Assembly: GCF_015291705.1 (NCBI RefSeq)
Contig: NZ_CP030050.1
Location: forward strand, 4,774,001 to 4,838,000
Reading direction: 5' to 3'
Source of the DNA: Bradyrhizobium arachidis
Lineage (GTDB): Bacteria > Pseudomonadota > Alphaproteobacteria > Rhizobiales > Xanthobacteraceae
Length of the DNA stretch: 64,000 bases
Of the stretch, positions 1 through 8,308 are shown one piece after another. A program made the translations under genes and the position numbers. Under the pieces are notes generated by a model that did not search any database, was not told the origin of the DNA, and worked only from the letters and a program-made list of their open reading frames with translations. The first letter of the stretch is position 1, and every line of letters starts with the position of its first letter.

Positions 1-1
1 G

Positions 2-775
2 ACCCCGCATGCGTCCAACAAGCGCGCCACCATCCTCGATGACGCCGGCGCCTGGTTCGGCTTCGAGCAGGAGTACTTCTTCTACAAGGACGGCCGTCCG
101 CTCGGCTTCCCGACCGCCGGCTATCCGGCGCCGCAGGGCCCGTACTACACCGGCGTCGGCTTCTCGAACGTCGGCGACGTCGCCCGCAAGATCGTCGAGG
201 AGCATCTCGACCTCTGCCTGGCTGCCGGCATCAACCATGAAGGCATCAACGCGGAAGTCGCCAAGGGCCAGTGGGAATTCCAGATCTTCGGCAAGGGCTC
301 CAAGACCGCTGCCGACCAGATGTGGATGGCCCGCTACCTGATGCTGCGTCTCACGGAGAAGTACGGCATCGACATCGAGTTCCACTGCAAGCCGCTCGGC
401 GACACCGACTGGAACGGCTCGGGCATGCACGCCAACTTCTCGACTGCCTATATGCGCGAAGTCGGCGGCAAGGAGTATTTCGAGGCGCTGATGGGCGCGT
501 TCGAGAAGAACCTGATGGACCACATCGCCGTCTACGGCCCGGACAACGACAAGCGTCTGACCGGCAAGCACGAGACCGCGCCCTGGAACAAGTTCAGCTA
601 CGGCGTGGCCGACCGCGGTGCTTCGATCCGCGTTCCGCACTCCTTCGTCAACAACGGCTACAAGGGCTATCTGGAAGACCGCCGTCCGAACTCGCAAGGC
701 GACCCCTACCAGATCGCTTCGCAGATCCTGAAGACGATCTCGTCCGTGCCGACCGACAAGAAGGCCGTGGCCTAA
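2..775 (+). CDS. glnII: Glutamine synthetase II, 5'-truncated by window edge
   Basis: This is the C-terminal part, about 257 residues, of a type II (eukaryotic-like) glutamine synthetase, which condenses ammonium and glutamate using ATP in the cytoplasm. The open frame runs in from base 2. It contains the glutamate-rich active-site stretch [11 protein letters not shown], the [10 protein letters not shown] substrate loop and the [11 protein letters not shown]/phosphate-binding motif, and it ends at a TAA. The residues match what I recall of Bradyrhizobium GlnII almost throughout. GSII lacks the adenylylation control of GlnA, so control is expected at transcription through the nitrogen regulatory system; the promoter lies outside the window. 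A strong terminator follows. Confidence 0.97.
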   Translation, partial: TPHASNKRATILDDAGAWFGFEQEYFFYKDGRPLGFPTAGYPAPQGPYYTGVGFSNVGDVARKIVEEHLDLCLAAGINHEGINAEVAKGQWEFQIFGKGSKTAADQMWMARYLMLRLTEKYGIDIEFHCKPLGDTDWNGSGMHANFSTAYMREVGGKEYFEALMGAFEKNLMDHIAVYGPDNDKRLTGKHETAPWNKFSYGVADRGASIRVPHSFVNNGYKGYLEDRRPNSQGDPYQIASQILKTISSVPTDKKAVA

Positions 776-820
776 CATCCTCCCGGTCCGGGCTGGGGGG
801 CTGGCCCGGGTTGGTCTTCA

Positions 821-860
821 ATCCGCCGGAGCAGACAAGCTCCGGCGGATTTTTCATTTT
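821..860 (+). terminator. Rho-independent terminator of glnII
   Basis: A perfect 12-bp stem (821-832 with 839-850, beginning ATCCGCCGGAGC) closes a 6-nt loop. It is followed by TTTTCATTTT. It lies 45 bases past the glnII stop and separates glnII from the GrlR-like gene. Confidence 0.93.
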
Positions 861-974
861 GATGACGTCCATCATTTGCGGTCTGCCGGCCATGCCGGCT
901 TGAAATCTGTCCACCGCCGCCGAAACCGGGATAGAGTGCCAGCGGGATGCGCGCGAGGGCCGGGGACACGGCTG

Positions 975-1676
975 GTGTTTGAAGGCTTCTACAAGGTGCG
1001 GTTTCAACTCGGCGACGCGGTCGGCCGGAGCGTGATGCATGCCGGCCACGGCAAGATGCTCGGCGGCAACTCGGCCTTCGCCCATATCGGCACCTACGAG
1101 AAGACCGACGACGGCGTCGACGTCGTGATCAAGACCGTCCGTCACAACCCCGACCCGAACTACCGCGCCATGGCGGGCACCGACGATGCGACCTTGCTTG
1201 CCAAGGGCTGGGCCGAGGGCAATCTCTATCGCTTCAAGGGCGAATTGAAGGAGCTGCCGGGCGTGCCATTCCAGTCGGTGATGACGCCGATCACCGAAGA
1301 CGAGGTCCCCATCGCCGGCGGTGTCGGCGAGGGCGGCATCGTCGACGGGCTTTATTCGGTGCATCTGCGCATGCTCGACGGCGTCGACGGCGGCCTCACC
1401 GGCGTGATGCTGCTCAAGGGGGGCCGTATCCTCGGCGGCGATGCCGCGTTCCACTATCTCGGCAGCTACACCGCCGCGAACGGCCGCTGGAAGGGTCAGA
1501 TCCTGAACCAGGAGCACACGCCGGCCAAGGATGATCCGATCTTCGGCGGCCACGAGGTCGGCATCGGCTTCTCCGGCCGCTATGACGGCGAAGAGGCGGT
1601 GCTGGAGGCGACCGCCCTTGCCGGCAAGCGCAGCCTGCGCCTCACCGCCGCGCTCAAGCTGATGCACCGCGCCTGA
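975..1676 (+). CDS. Double GrlR-like domain protein (paralogue 1)
   Basis: The protein is about 233 residues and consists of two tandem GrlR-like modules. The first starts at EGFYKV with GKMLGGNSAFAHIGTY; the second starts at DGLYSV with GGRILGGDAAFHYLGSY. GrlR is known from enteropathogenic E. coli as a beta-barrel antiactivator of type III secretion. Proteins of this kind in rhizobia have no proven role, so binding of a regulator or ligand is an inference. The GTG at 975 is chosen by alignment with the paralogue at 4189; the frame is open upstream to a TTG at 876, so the start is uncertain. The C-terminal tail GKRSLRLTAALKLMHRA belongs to a repeated 57-bp segment seen at four places in this window. 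Confidence 0.75.
   Translation: MFEGFYKVRFQLGDAVGRSVMHAGHGKMLGGNSAFAHIGTYEKTDDGVDVVIKTVRHNPDPNYRAMAGTDDATLLAKGWAEGNLYRFKGELKELPGVPFQSVMTPITEDEVPIAGGVGEGGIVDGLYSVHLRMLDGVDGGLTGVMLLKGGRILGGDAAFHYLGSYTAANGRWKGQILNQEHTPAKDDPIFGGHEVGIGFSGRYDGEEAVLEATALAGKRSLRLTAALKLMHRA
1620..1676 (+). repeat. GrlR-tail repeat, copy 1 (in gene)
   Basis: This 57-bp 3' end of the GrlR-like gene includes its stop codon. It has relatives at 4843-4899 (in the paralogue) and at 18644-18700 and 25306-25362, where no GrlR-like gene is present. Confidence 0.7.
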
Positions 1677-1697
1677 TCGCACCCTTAGGAATTGCCC

Positions 1698-2381
1698 ATG
1701 GAAACAATTCGCATGCTCTCGACGCTCGGCCTGATGGGCGCGATGCGCAGCCTGGCCTCCGCGTTCGAGGCCGCCAGCGGCATCCATGTCGATGCGGACT
1801 TCGCGCCGACGCTGGCGCTGCTCAAGCGTCTGCGCGACGGCGAGGCCGCCGATCTCGTCATCCTCACGCGCGAAGGCCTCGACGAGATGATCGGTGAGGG
1901 CCGCGTGATCGCTGGCAGCGCAGCCGATCTGGCGCGCTCCTTTGTCGGCATTGCCGTGCGGGCAGGGCAGGCCCATCCCGACATCGCAACCGAAGCCGCG
2001 CTACGCACGACGCTGCTCGCGGCGCGGTCCGTCGCCTATTCGCGGCTGGGCGCGAGCGGCGTCTACTTCGCCCAGCTGATCCAGCGGATGGGGATCGCGG
2101 AGAAGATCAACGCCAGGGCCACCATCGTCGAGCAGGGGTTTACGGCGGAGCGGCTCGTCAGCGGCGAGGCTGACCTTGCCGTGCAGCAGATCAGCGAGCT
2201 GAAGCAAGTTGATGGCATCGAGGTGGTCGGCGCGGTCCCGCATGAGCTGCAAACTCCGGCCGTGTTCTCCGCCGGCCGCATCGGCAGCGCGCAGCATGCG
2301 GAGGCCGCGGATCGTCTGCTCCGCTACCTGGCATCGCCTGAGGTCGTGCCAGTGTTGCGCCAATCGGGACTCGAGCCTTGA
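1698..2381 (+). CDS. ModA-like substrate-binding domain protein, no signal peptide
   Basis: The protein is 227 residues and resembles the molybdate/accessory-anion class of periplasmic binding proteins: the N-terminal lobe LGLMGAMRSLASAFEA, a hinge with LLKRLRDGEAADLVIL, and a C-terminal YLASPEVVPVLRQSGLEP like ModA-type family ends. It has no recognisable signal peptide, which is unusual for a transporter component. It may be cytoplasmic or work as a regulatory ligand binder. The ATG at 1698 is preceded by TTAGGA seven bases upstream; an in-frame TTG two codons earlier is less likely. It follows the GrlR-like gene by 21 bases, so the two are probably cotranscribed. Confidence 0.78.
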   Translation: METIRMLSTLGLMGAMRSLASAFEAASGIHVDADFAPTLALLKRLRDGEAADLVILTREGLDEMIGEGRVIAGSAADLARSFVGIAVRAGQAHPDIATEAALRTTLLAARSVAYSRLGASGVYFAQLIQRMGIAEKINARATIVEQGFTAERLVSGEADLAVQQISELKQVDGIEVVGAVPHELQTPAVFSAGRIGSAQHAEAADRLLRYLASPEVVPVLRQSGLEP

Positions 2382-2413
2382 ATTTGCCGGGGCGGGGACG
2401 CAACGTGGCGTTC

Positions 2414-3235
2414 ATGCGAACCTATTTCCTTGCCATCCTCTTGACGCTCGCGGCGCCGCTGGCGGCGCATGCGCAATCGGCTGATCTCGTCCTGTGCGAC
2501 AGGGTCGCCGCCGATCCCAGCGATCCCGACAAGCCGGCCGATGTGAAAGGCGTGACGGACATCGCGCCCTCTGACATCGCGACCGCGATCAGGTTTTGCA
2601 AGCAGGCCGCGTCATCCTCGCGGCGGGCGATGTTCGCGCTCGGCCGCGCCTATGCGGCCAACCGCCAGACGAACGAGGCGATCGCTGCCTGGCGCAAGGC
2701 GGCTGAGAAGGGATCGAGCGCGGCGATGGTCGAACTCGGCGTGGCGTATGGCACCGGCGCTGGTGTCGCCAAGGATGAAGCACAGGCGCGAAAACTGTTC
2801 GAGAAGGCGGCGCAATCAGGCAATCCCCGCGGCGTCAGCAATCTCGCCGCGCTCGGCGGCTCCGGCGGCGGCACGCCGGCCGATCCCGTGCAGGCCCGCG
2901 CGCTGCTCGGCAAGGCCGCCGAGACCAATGCGGAGGCGCAGTACCAGCTCGGCCTGATGCTGGCGAGCGGCAATGGCGGCGAGAAGGACGACGTCGCGGC
3001 GCGCGCGCTGTTCGAGAAGGCGGCGGCGCAAAACCATCCCGGCGCGCTGGAGCGGATGGGCGCCTTCGCGCAGGAAGGCCGCGGCGGTCCCAAGGACAAG
3101 GATGCTGCAAAGGCCTATTACGAGCGCGCCGCAGCGCTCGGCGACGAGGATGCCAAGAAGGCGCTGGAGCGGCTGCGCTGTCCCTATGCGATCAAGAACA
3201 AGCAGGGCCAGCTCGTCACGACCCTGTGCTTCTAG
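2414..3235 (+). CDS. Secreted Sel1-repeat protein
   Basis: The protein is about 273 residues. It begins with a clear signal peptide (MRTYFLAILLTLAAPLAAHA then QS). Several Sel1-type helical repeats follow, recognisable by A-x-x-x-L-G-x-A-Y-x-x-G and A-x-x-L-F-E-K-A-A patterns (GVAYGTGAGVAKDEAQARKL, LMLASGNGGEKDDVAARALF, MGAFAQEGRGGPKDKDAAKA). Sel1 repeats mediate protein-protein contacts, here in the periplasm. The ATG at 2414 is chosen because it begins the signal peptide; the frame is open upstream to a TTG at 2378 that overlaps the previous gene. It ends with a short tail containing two cysteines. No specific partner can be inferred. Confidence 0.85.
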   Translation: MRTYFLAILLTLAAPLAAHAQSADLVLCDRVAADPSDPDKPADVKGVTDIAPSDIATAIRFCKQAASSSRRAMFALGRAYAANRQTNEAIAAWRKAAEKGSSAAMVELGVAYGTGAGVAKDEAQARKLFEKAAQSGNPRGVSNLAALGGSGGGTPADPVQARALLGKAAETNAEAQYQLGLMLASGNGGEKDDVAARALFEKAAAQNHPGALERMGAFAQEGRGGPKDKDAAKAYYERAAALGDEDAKKALERLRCPYAIKNKQGQLVTTLCF

Positions 3236-3236
3236 C

Positions 3237-3695
3237 TCACTTGTAGTAGTAGGCGACGTTGTTGCGGGCGTCGCGATAAGTCGTATCGAGAAAGTCCGGA
3301 TATCGAGCGGCCGCGCGCGCGACCGCGCGCACGACGCATTCCCAGAAATCACCGTTCCAGTTGAAGTGCTCGAAGGTGGCATCTTCGAACTTGACGGCGG
3401 TGATGATGGCCCGCCGGATCGCATCGTCATCGGCGCGCGGATGGGCGCGCTTGAGATAGCCGAACATCGGCCCTTCATGGGCGTGGTCGCGGTCGTAGCG
3501 GTATTTCTCGGACATCTGCTGCGGCGTGAGGGTGCGATTGATGCGGACCTCTTCGGCGGTCGGGCGCCCCTTGATCGAATTGAGCCGATAGCGCCAGCGC
3601 CACAGTTCGAAGGCGGCATCGAGCAGCGGCTGCTTCGCCGCGCTGGCGATGAATTCCCCGATCTGCTGTTCGGCTGATGGCTCTGTCTGGGTCAT
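3237..3695 (-). CDS. Conserved hypothetical protein, aromatic-rich
   Basis: The protein is 152 residues, starts MTQTEPSAEQ, is rich in Trp, Tyr, Phe and charged residues, and has no signal peptide or membrane segment. It contains LWRWRYRLNSIKGRPTAEE and a C-terminal RDARNNVAYYYK. I do not recognise a family. It is convergent with the Sel1 gene with a single base between the stop codons. The start at 3695 was chosen because the upstream extension to 3782 is low-complexity and has a shadow-like composition. Confidence 0.7.
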   Translation of the reverse strand: MTQTEPSAEQQIGEFIASAAKQPLLDAAFELWRWRYRLNSIKGRPTAEEVRINRTLTPQQMSEKYRYDRDHAHEGPMFGYLKRAHPRADDDAIRRAIITAVKFEDATFEHFNWNGDFWECVVRAVARAAARYPDFLDTTYRDARNNVAYYYK

Positions 3696-3800
3696 GCCTC
3701 TTCGTCGCGCGCCGGCGCCAACGGGTTCGACCGAGCTTCGAGCGCAAGGAACCAGCGCCGGTGCGGGCCGTTGACATCGCAACGAGCGGGAGGTGCAGCC

Positions 3801-3950
3801 ATGATCCGCAAACTCGCATCCGGCGAATATCGCCTCTATTCACGCAAGGTGAATCCCAAGACCGGCAAGCGCCGCAACCTCGGCACGTTCAAGAGCCGCG
3901 CGGCGGCCGAGAAGCACGAGCGCGAGGTGCAATACTTCAAGCGTCATTGA
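3801..3950 (+). CDS. Small basic protein, 49 residues
   Basis: The ATG at 3801 follows the ribosome binding site GGGAGG and opens a 49-codon frame. It reads MIRKLASGEYRLYSRKVNPK and then TGKRRNLGTFKSRAAAEKHE before a TGA. The pattern of beta strands followed by a helix with K-x-R-x-L-G-x-F-x-S-x-x-A-A-x-x-H resembles the small Arm/AP2-like DNA-binding folds found at integrase N termini, but it stands alone here. The function is unknown; nucleic acid binding is an inference from charge and pattern. Confidence 0.72.
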   Translation: MIRKLASGEYRLYSRKVNPKTGKRRNLGTFKSRAAAEKHEREVQYFKRH

Positions 3951-4188
3951 AGCGCGACCCGCCGCGCGAACAAGAAAATCGAAACAACCCCATGCACAGT
4001 AGCCAGGCGGTTGAAATCGCCTGATACGGATTTACCGAATTAAAACTTGACCCGTCGGGCAAAACAGGGGCATGATGGCACCATGCCTGAGTGGGTTCCG
4101 CGAGCCGCCCTGCGCGGAAAAGCCGGATGGCCTTGGTCGGGCGCCGGTGCTAGGTAGCCCACGATTCTTTTTTTGATTTTGCGGGTCG
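3951..4188. other. Intergenic, upstream of second GrlR-like gene
   Basis: No gene was found. It contains a plausible sigma-70-like element (CTTGACCC near 4046) and a 7-bp hairpin (TTCCGCG with CGCGGAA, about 4095-4118). Confidence 0.35.
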
Positions 4189-4899
4189 ATGACATTGCTG
4201 GACGGGCTCTACAAGGTTGAATACGGCGTTGGCGGCGCCTTCGGCCGCAGCATCATGTGCATGCACAAGGGCAAGCTGCTTGGCGGCAATTCCGCCTTCG
4301 CCCATCTCGGTTCCTATGAGGTCAGGGACGGCGTGATCGAAGGCGAGGTCATCACCGAGCGCCACAACGACGATCCCAATTACAAGCCGTTGATGGGCAC
4401 CGACATCGCTGCGATCAAGGTGCGCGGCCGGACCGAAGGATCGACGATCCTGTTCGAGGGCAGGGCGGAGCCGATGCCGGGCAACGTGTTCTGGGCCAAT
4501 CTCGCGCCGCTCGACGACGAGGCTCTGCCGCCGCGCGGCACGGTCGGTCCCGACGGCATCGTCAACGGGCTCTACGCCATCCACATCCGCGCGCTCGACG
4601 GCGTCGATGCCGGGCTCTCCGGCGTGATGCTGCTGATGGACGGCCGCATCCTCGGGGGCGATGCGTTCTTCTACTATCTCGGCTCCTATTCCTCGGCGGA
4701 CGGCCGCTGGAAAGGCGAGATGCTGAACCAGGAGCACACGCCGGCGAAAGACGACAATCCCGTGTTTGGCGGTCTCGAGGTCGGGATCGGCTTCTCCGGG
4801 ACCTGCACCGCCGACAGCGGCGAGCTCGAAGGCATTGCGCTCGCCGGCAAGCGCAGCCTGCGCCTTGCGGCGTCGCTCAAGCTGATGCGACGGGCGTAA
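4189..4899 (+). CDS. Double GrlR-like domain protein (paralogue 2)
   Basis: The protein is 236 residues, starts MTLLDGLYKVEYGVGGAFGR, and is collinear with the protein at 975-1676. Module 1 contains KGKLLGGNSAFAHLGSY and module 2 contains DGLY-like NGLYAIHIRALDGVDAGLSG with GRILGGDAFFYYLGSY. The segment MLNQEHTPAKDDNPVFGGLE is nearly identical in both paralogues. The two genes arose by duplication, with four unrelated genes now between them. GrlR-like barrels in E. coli sequester a transcription activator; that role here is only an analogy. The ATG is supported by the module start. Confidence 0.82.
   Translation: MTLLDGLYKVEYGVGGAFGRSIMCMHKGKLLGGNSAFAHLGSYEVRDGVIEGEVITERHNDDPNYKPLMGTDIAAIKVRGRTEGSTILFEGRAEPMPGNVFWANLAPLDDEALPPRGTVGPDGIVNGLYAIHIRALDGVDAGLSGVMLLMDGRILGGDAFFYYLGSYSSADGRWKGEMLNQEHTPAKDDNPVFGGLEVGIGFSGTCTADSGELEGIALAGKRSLRLAASLKLMRRA
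4843..4899 (+). repeat. GrlR-tail repeat, copy 2 (in gene)
   Basis: This 57-bp segment encodes AGKRSLRLAASLKLMRRA plus stop. It is the best-preserved protein-level copy and the closest to the detached copy at 25306. Confidence 0.7.
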
Positions 4900-4932
4900 G
4901 CTACGGGTGGTTTCGTCGCGTCCGGTGTGCTG

Positions 4933-5004
4933 TCACAAGGCGACGTTGAAGTCGTGCATCTGGATGTCGGTCTCGGGCCACAACCGGACCCCTTCATCGT
5001 TCAC
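4933..5004 (-). other. Short tail-like frame beyond nhaA
   Basis: A 23-codon frame starting at a GTG that overlaps the nhaA end reads GVRLWPETDIQMHDFNVAL. It looks more protein-like than chance but is too short to call a gene. It may be the relic end of a lost gene. Confidence 0.2.
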
Positions 5005-6226
5005 CCTTTTGTTGCCGATGAGCGTATTCCGCCCCCCATCCAAGGCTCAAGGTAACAGAGATAAGCGAGCCGAACAGCACGCCAAACTTCGACGCATCCA
5101 ATAACTTTTCGTCCGTGAACGCGAGCATGGCGATGAAGATTGACATGGTGAAGCCGATGCCGGCTAGGAGCCCGATGAGGCAGACGCCCGACCATGAGAC
5201 ATCAGGCGCAAGGCGGCACCAACCGATGCGCACCGCAAGCCATGTCGTACCGATCACGCCGATCGGCTTGCCCGCGCACAACGCAAGCGCAACGCCTAGC
5301 GTCACGAGCTGAGGGCCACCTGACAGCTCCATGCCCTTGAAGCTGACCCCCGCATTCGCCAGCGCGAAGATCGGCATGATGACGTAGGCCACCCACGGAT
5401 GCAGCGCCGTCTCCACGCGGATAACGGGCGGCAGGATCTCGGGACGGAGCGACCACACCGGCGTGATCAGGCCAAGTACGACCCCTGCCAACGTCGGATG
5501 AACCCCGGTCATCAGAAACCCCGCCCAGACGATAAACGCCGGCACGACATAGACATAGGCAGAGCCAATCCCGAGGCGCTGAAAGACGAGCGCCATGACA
5601 ACGCCGAGCGCCGCGACCGCGAGGCCGCTGGGATCGTTTCCGCTGGTGTAGAACAGCGCGATAATGAGCACCGCGATGATGTCGTCGATGATCGCAAGCG
5701 CCAGCAAAAAGACTCTGACGTTGCCTGGAATCGATTTTCCGAGCAACGCCAGCACGCCCACAGCGAACGCGATATCGGTGGCGGTGGGTATCGCCCAGCC
5801 GTGGCCGCGCCCCGGAACGGCGTTGAAGCTCAGATAGATCAGCGCTGGAACGACGACCCCGCCGAATGCCGCCAGCACCGGCAAGATGGCTTGGTCGAAC
5901 CGGCTCAGCGTGCCCTCGTGGATCTCGCGGCGAATCTCCATGCCGACGACGAGGAAGAACACCGTCATCAGCGCGTCGTTGACCCAGAAATGCAGCGGCT
6001 CTTCGAAGGCAAATGCGCCGAAGCGAAGTGGAATCGGCAAGTTCCAGAGATCATGATACGAACGAGCAAATGGCGAATTGGCCCACAGCAATGCAGCCGC
6101 CGCGGCCGCGAGCAGCACAATCCCGCTGATCGCCTCGACATGTAGGAAGTGCTGGAGTGTCGCGAGCGCTCGCTCAGCGAGAGATTGGGACCCTGAAGGG
6201 TTTCTGCCGGGCCGCTGATCTGTCAT
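4994..6226 (-). CDS. nhaA: Na+/H+ antiporter NhaA
   Basis: The protein is 410 residues of the NhaA family, which exchanges internal Na+ for external protons across the inner membrane. Hallmarks are the N-terminal [33 protein letters not shown], the [20 protein letters not shown] segment, and [20 protein letters not shown] with the two adjacent aspartates that bind the ion. The segments are hydrophobic throughout and the length is normal. The start is placed at 6226 ([10 protein letters not shown]); ATGs at about 6238 and 6259 are alternatives. It is convergent with the GrlR-like gene. Confidence 0.95.
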   Translation of the reverse strand: MTDQRPGRNPSGSQSLAERALATLQHFLHVEAISGIVLLAAAAAALLWANSPFARSYHDLWNLPIPLRFGAFAFEEPLHFWVNDALMTVFFLVVGMEIRREIHEGTLSRFDQAILPVLAAFGGVVVPALIYLSFNAVPGRGHGWAIPTATDIAFAVGVLALLGKSIPGNVRVFLLALAIIDDIIAVLIIALFYTSGNDPSGLAVAALGVVMALVFQRLGIGSAYVYVVPAFIVWAGFLMTGVHPTLAGVVLGLITPVWSLRPEILPPVIRVETALHPWVAYVIMPIFALANAGVSFKGMELSGGPQLVTLGVALALCAGKPIGVIGTTWLAVRIGWCRLAPDVSWSGVCLIGLLAGIGFTMSIFIAMLAFTDEKLLDASKFGVLFGSLISVTLSLGWGAEYAHRQQKGER

Positions 6227-6519
6227 GGGCACACGCATCCTGCGTGGCGGCCCGACCATCGCTTAACCTGTCACTGCTTCATGCAGTAAGCACCCGTCGT
6301 CCTTCTACACAACAGAGCCGAGAACGCAACTGCGATGGTAATGGTTCAAAAGCCAACGTGGCGCACCATGCCGCGATTGGTCCGCTAAGGGCCAAAATCC
6401 GACGTGGAACGAGCCGTCGGAATGTCCCGCTCTTGGTCGAGAAATGAGGGCGCCGACTAGCGACGTGTGCTAAATAGTGAAAGCTTCAATTCCGATCGCA
6501 TCAGCCAGAGTGGTTAGTG
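6227..6519. other. Divergent promoter region of nhaA and the hydrolase-cyclase gene
   Basis: No gene was found. It holds a partial dispersed repeat at 6379-6407 and a small hairpin (CACGCA with TGCGTG) just upstream of nhaA. Confidence 0.4.
6379..6407 (+). repeat. Dispersed degenerate repeat, partial copy
   Basis: The segment GGTCCGCTAAGGGCCAAAAT begins this partial copy. It matches the head of the repeat family that recurs between 7.8 and 15.2 kb. Confidence 0.5.
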
Positions 6520-7827
6520 ATGCTTCCCGAAACCCGATACGCCAGAAGCGGCGAGGTCCATATCGCGTATCAGGTCATTGGGAACGGTCCATTCGATCTT
6601 GTCTGGGTACCGGGATTTATCTCGCATGTCGATCATGTTTGGGATGAACCTCGCTGGGCCGGCTTCATGGAACGGCTCGCCTCCTTCGCTCGCTTGATCT
6701 GCTTTGATAAGCGCGGAACCGGGTTATCAGATCGGGTTACGGCAATTCCTACGCTTGAGGAGCGAATGGATGACGCGCGTGTGGTGATGGACGCGGTCGG
6801 TTCGAAACGCGCAGCATTCCTCGGCATTTCCGAGGGCGGTCCGATGTCACTGCTGTTCGCTGCCACACATCCTGACCGCACCCTTGCTCTGATGCTCTAT
6901 GGCTCTTATGGGCTATTTTCGACGGCCGTGATGTCGCCGGATAAACTTGCCAGTTTCTTGGAAGAGGTTGAACGGTCATGGGGGAGCGGAGCGCTTGTTC
7001 CCGGGTTTGCACCGAGCCTTGCCCAAGACAGGGCGTTTCGCAACTGGTGGGCGCGGTTCGAGCGCCTCGGCGCAAGCCCGTCGGACGTGAAGACACTCAT
7101 GCGGATGAACAGCGAAATTGATATCCGCGGCGTCTTACCCGTCATTCACGTACCCACGTTGATAATGCACAGAACAGATGACCCGCGGGTGAATGTCGAG
7201 GCGAGCCGTTATCTGGCCACACACATTGCCGGTGCGCGCTACGTCGAGTTGTCGGGAAGTGATCACCTGTTCTGCGCAGGAGACTCACAACGCATTCTCG
7301 ACGAGATAGAAGAGTTCTTGACCGGGTCGCGCTCTCATTCCGAAATGGAACGTTGTTTAGCGACTGTATTGATCACCGATATTGTTGGTTCGACAGAGCG
7401 CGTGTGCTCCCTTGGCGACCGCGAATGGCGCCACCTTTTGGTCAGGCACGACTCGAGCGTGCGTCGCGAGATCGCTCGATTTCGTGGCAAGGAAATCAGG
7501 ACGACCGGCGATGGATTTATTGCAACGTTCGACGGTCCCGCCCGTGCAGTACGTTGCGCCGAGGCTGTCCGTCAAACCGTGCGCGACCTGGGCCTGGAAG
7601 TCCGGGCCGGTCTGCACACCGGAGAGATAGAGATTTTACCGAATGATATTGGCGGGATTGCCGTACACGTCGCAGCTCGCGTTGCTCAACTGGCTGCCCC
7701 GGGGGAGATCCTAACGTCGAGTGTGCTCAGGGATCTGGTTGCGGGTTCTGGTCTCTCCTTCGAGGATCGTGGCGTTCATGCGCTCAAGGGACTGGCCGAA
7801 GGGGTGCGGATCTTCGCTGCGCGGTGA
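6520..7827 (+). CDS. Alpha/beta-hydrolase fused to a class III nucleotide cyclase
   Basis: The protein is 435 residues with two domains. Residues about 1-275 are an alpha/beta-hydrolase: nucleophile elbow GISEGG with Ser104, an acid in HRTDDPRV and a histidine in GSDHLF. Residues about 285-435 are a class III adenylate/guanylate cyclase domain: metal aspartates in LITDIVGST and TTGDGF, the RAGLHTGEIE strand, and VHVAARVA, in which the usual transition-state asparagine is histidine while the arginine is kept. The architecture suggests a soluble enzyme whose hydrolase-fold half senses or processes a ligand and sets cyclic nucleotide output; this is inference. GTG at 6517 directly precedes the chosen ATG. 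Confidence 0.88.
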   Translation: MLPETRYARSGEVHIAYQVIGNGPFDLVWVPGFISHVDHVWDEPRWAGFMERLASFARLICFDKRGTGLSDRVTAIPTLEERMDDARVVMDAVGSKRAAFLGISEGGPMSLLFAATHPDRTLALMLYGSYGLFSTAVMSPDKLASFLEEVERSWGSGALVPGFAPSLAQDRAFRNWWARFERLGASPSDVKTLMRMNSEIDIRGVLPVIHVPTLIMHRTDDPRVNVEASRYLATHIAGARYVELSGSDHLFCAGDSQRILDEIEEFLTGSRSHSEMERCLATVLITDIVGSTERVCSLGDREWRHLLVRHDSSVRREIARFRGKEIRTTGDGFIATFDGPARAVRCAEAVRQTVRDLGLEVRAGLHTGEIEILPNDIGGIAVHVAARVAQLAAPGEILTSSVLRDLVAGSGLSFEDRGVHALKGLAEGVRIFAAR

Positions 7828-7855
7828 ACTTCAATCGTGTAGGCGGCGAACGTGA

Positions 7856-7927
7856 TGTCCGCTCCGGGGCAATCGCCGACAGTCGGCGGGCTTTCCTAAA
7901 AGGTCGGCTGAGGGCCAGAAGGCGAAG
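7856..7927 (+). repeat. Dispersed repeat, full-length copy A
   Basis: The core at 7878-7910 (33 bases from GACAGTCGG to AGGTCGGCTG) is identical to 15161-15193. The head TCCGCTCCGGGGCAA and the tail GGGCCAGAAGGCGAA match other copies with substitutions. Confidence 0.75.
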
Positions 7928-8038
7928 TCCCAGTGCCTCTCGGAATACCCTCCGCAAACAAGGTCAGCCCAGTGTCGCTTCGATGGACCGACGCGACGTT
8001 GGCGCATGGCTTTTGTGTTTGCATCAAGCTGCACAGCC

Positions 8039-8103
8039 TCGGTCAAAAGCTGACTGCTGGCGAGCTTCGCTGCAACGTCAGCAACGGGCCAGAAGCGGGC
8101 GTG
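8039..8103 (+). repeat. Dispersed repeat, divergent copy B
   Basis: It contains GGTCAAAAGCTGACTGCTGG, then GCAACGTCAGCAACGGGCCA, AGAAGCGGGCGTG. It shares the GGTCA...GCTGAC head and the GGGCCAGAAGCG tail with copies A and D. Confidence 0.6.
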
Positions 8104-8308
8104 ATTGCCTGTGAATAATCTAAGAGTCCGGGCCGTGGAGCGGCACTGGTCGAGGTGTTGGGTCGGTCCGGCCGCCGGAGCCGAACAACCACCCAGTCTC
8201 GTAGCGGAGCGCGAACTTACCCGGCGCCGGAAACTAGATTGCCGACACAGCATCTCGACGAAACGAATGTGGACCCAGAGGTGTGCGTGTGGGTAGTCGC
8301 CAGCCGTC

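Larger units (their letters stand above)
7828..8308. other. Gene-free stretch with two dispersed repeats
   Basis: No convincing coding frame was found. Two members of the degenerate repeat family occupy about 7856-7927 and 8039-8103; the rest shows nothing recognisable. Confidence 0.55.

Noticed and set aside
648..1976. Long minus-strand frame of 442 codons opposite the first GrlR-like gene
   Set aside because: It is a GC-rich antisense shadow: it lacks family features and covers a terminator and two supported genes.
4095..4118. Hairpin TTCCGCG/CGCGGAA considered as terminator or tRNA-like fold
   Set aside because: The stem has only seven pairs, there is no U tract, and no tRNA consensus such as the T-loop is present.
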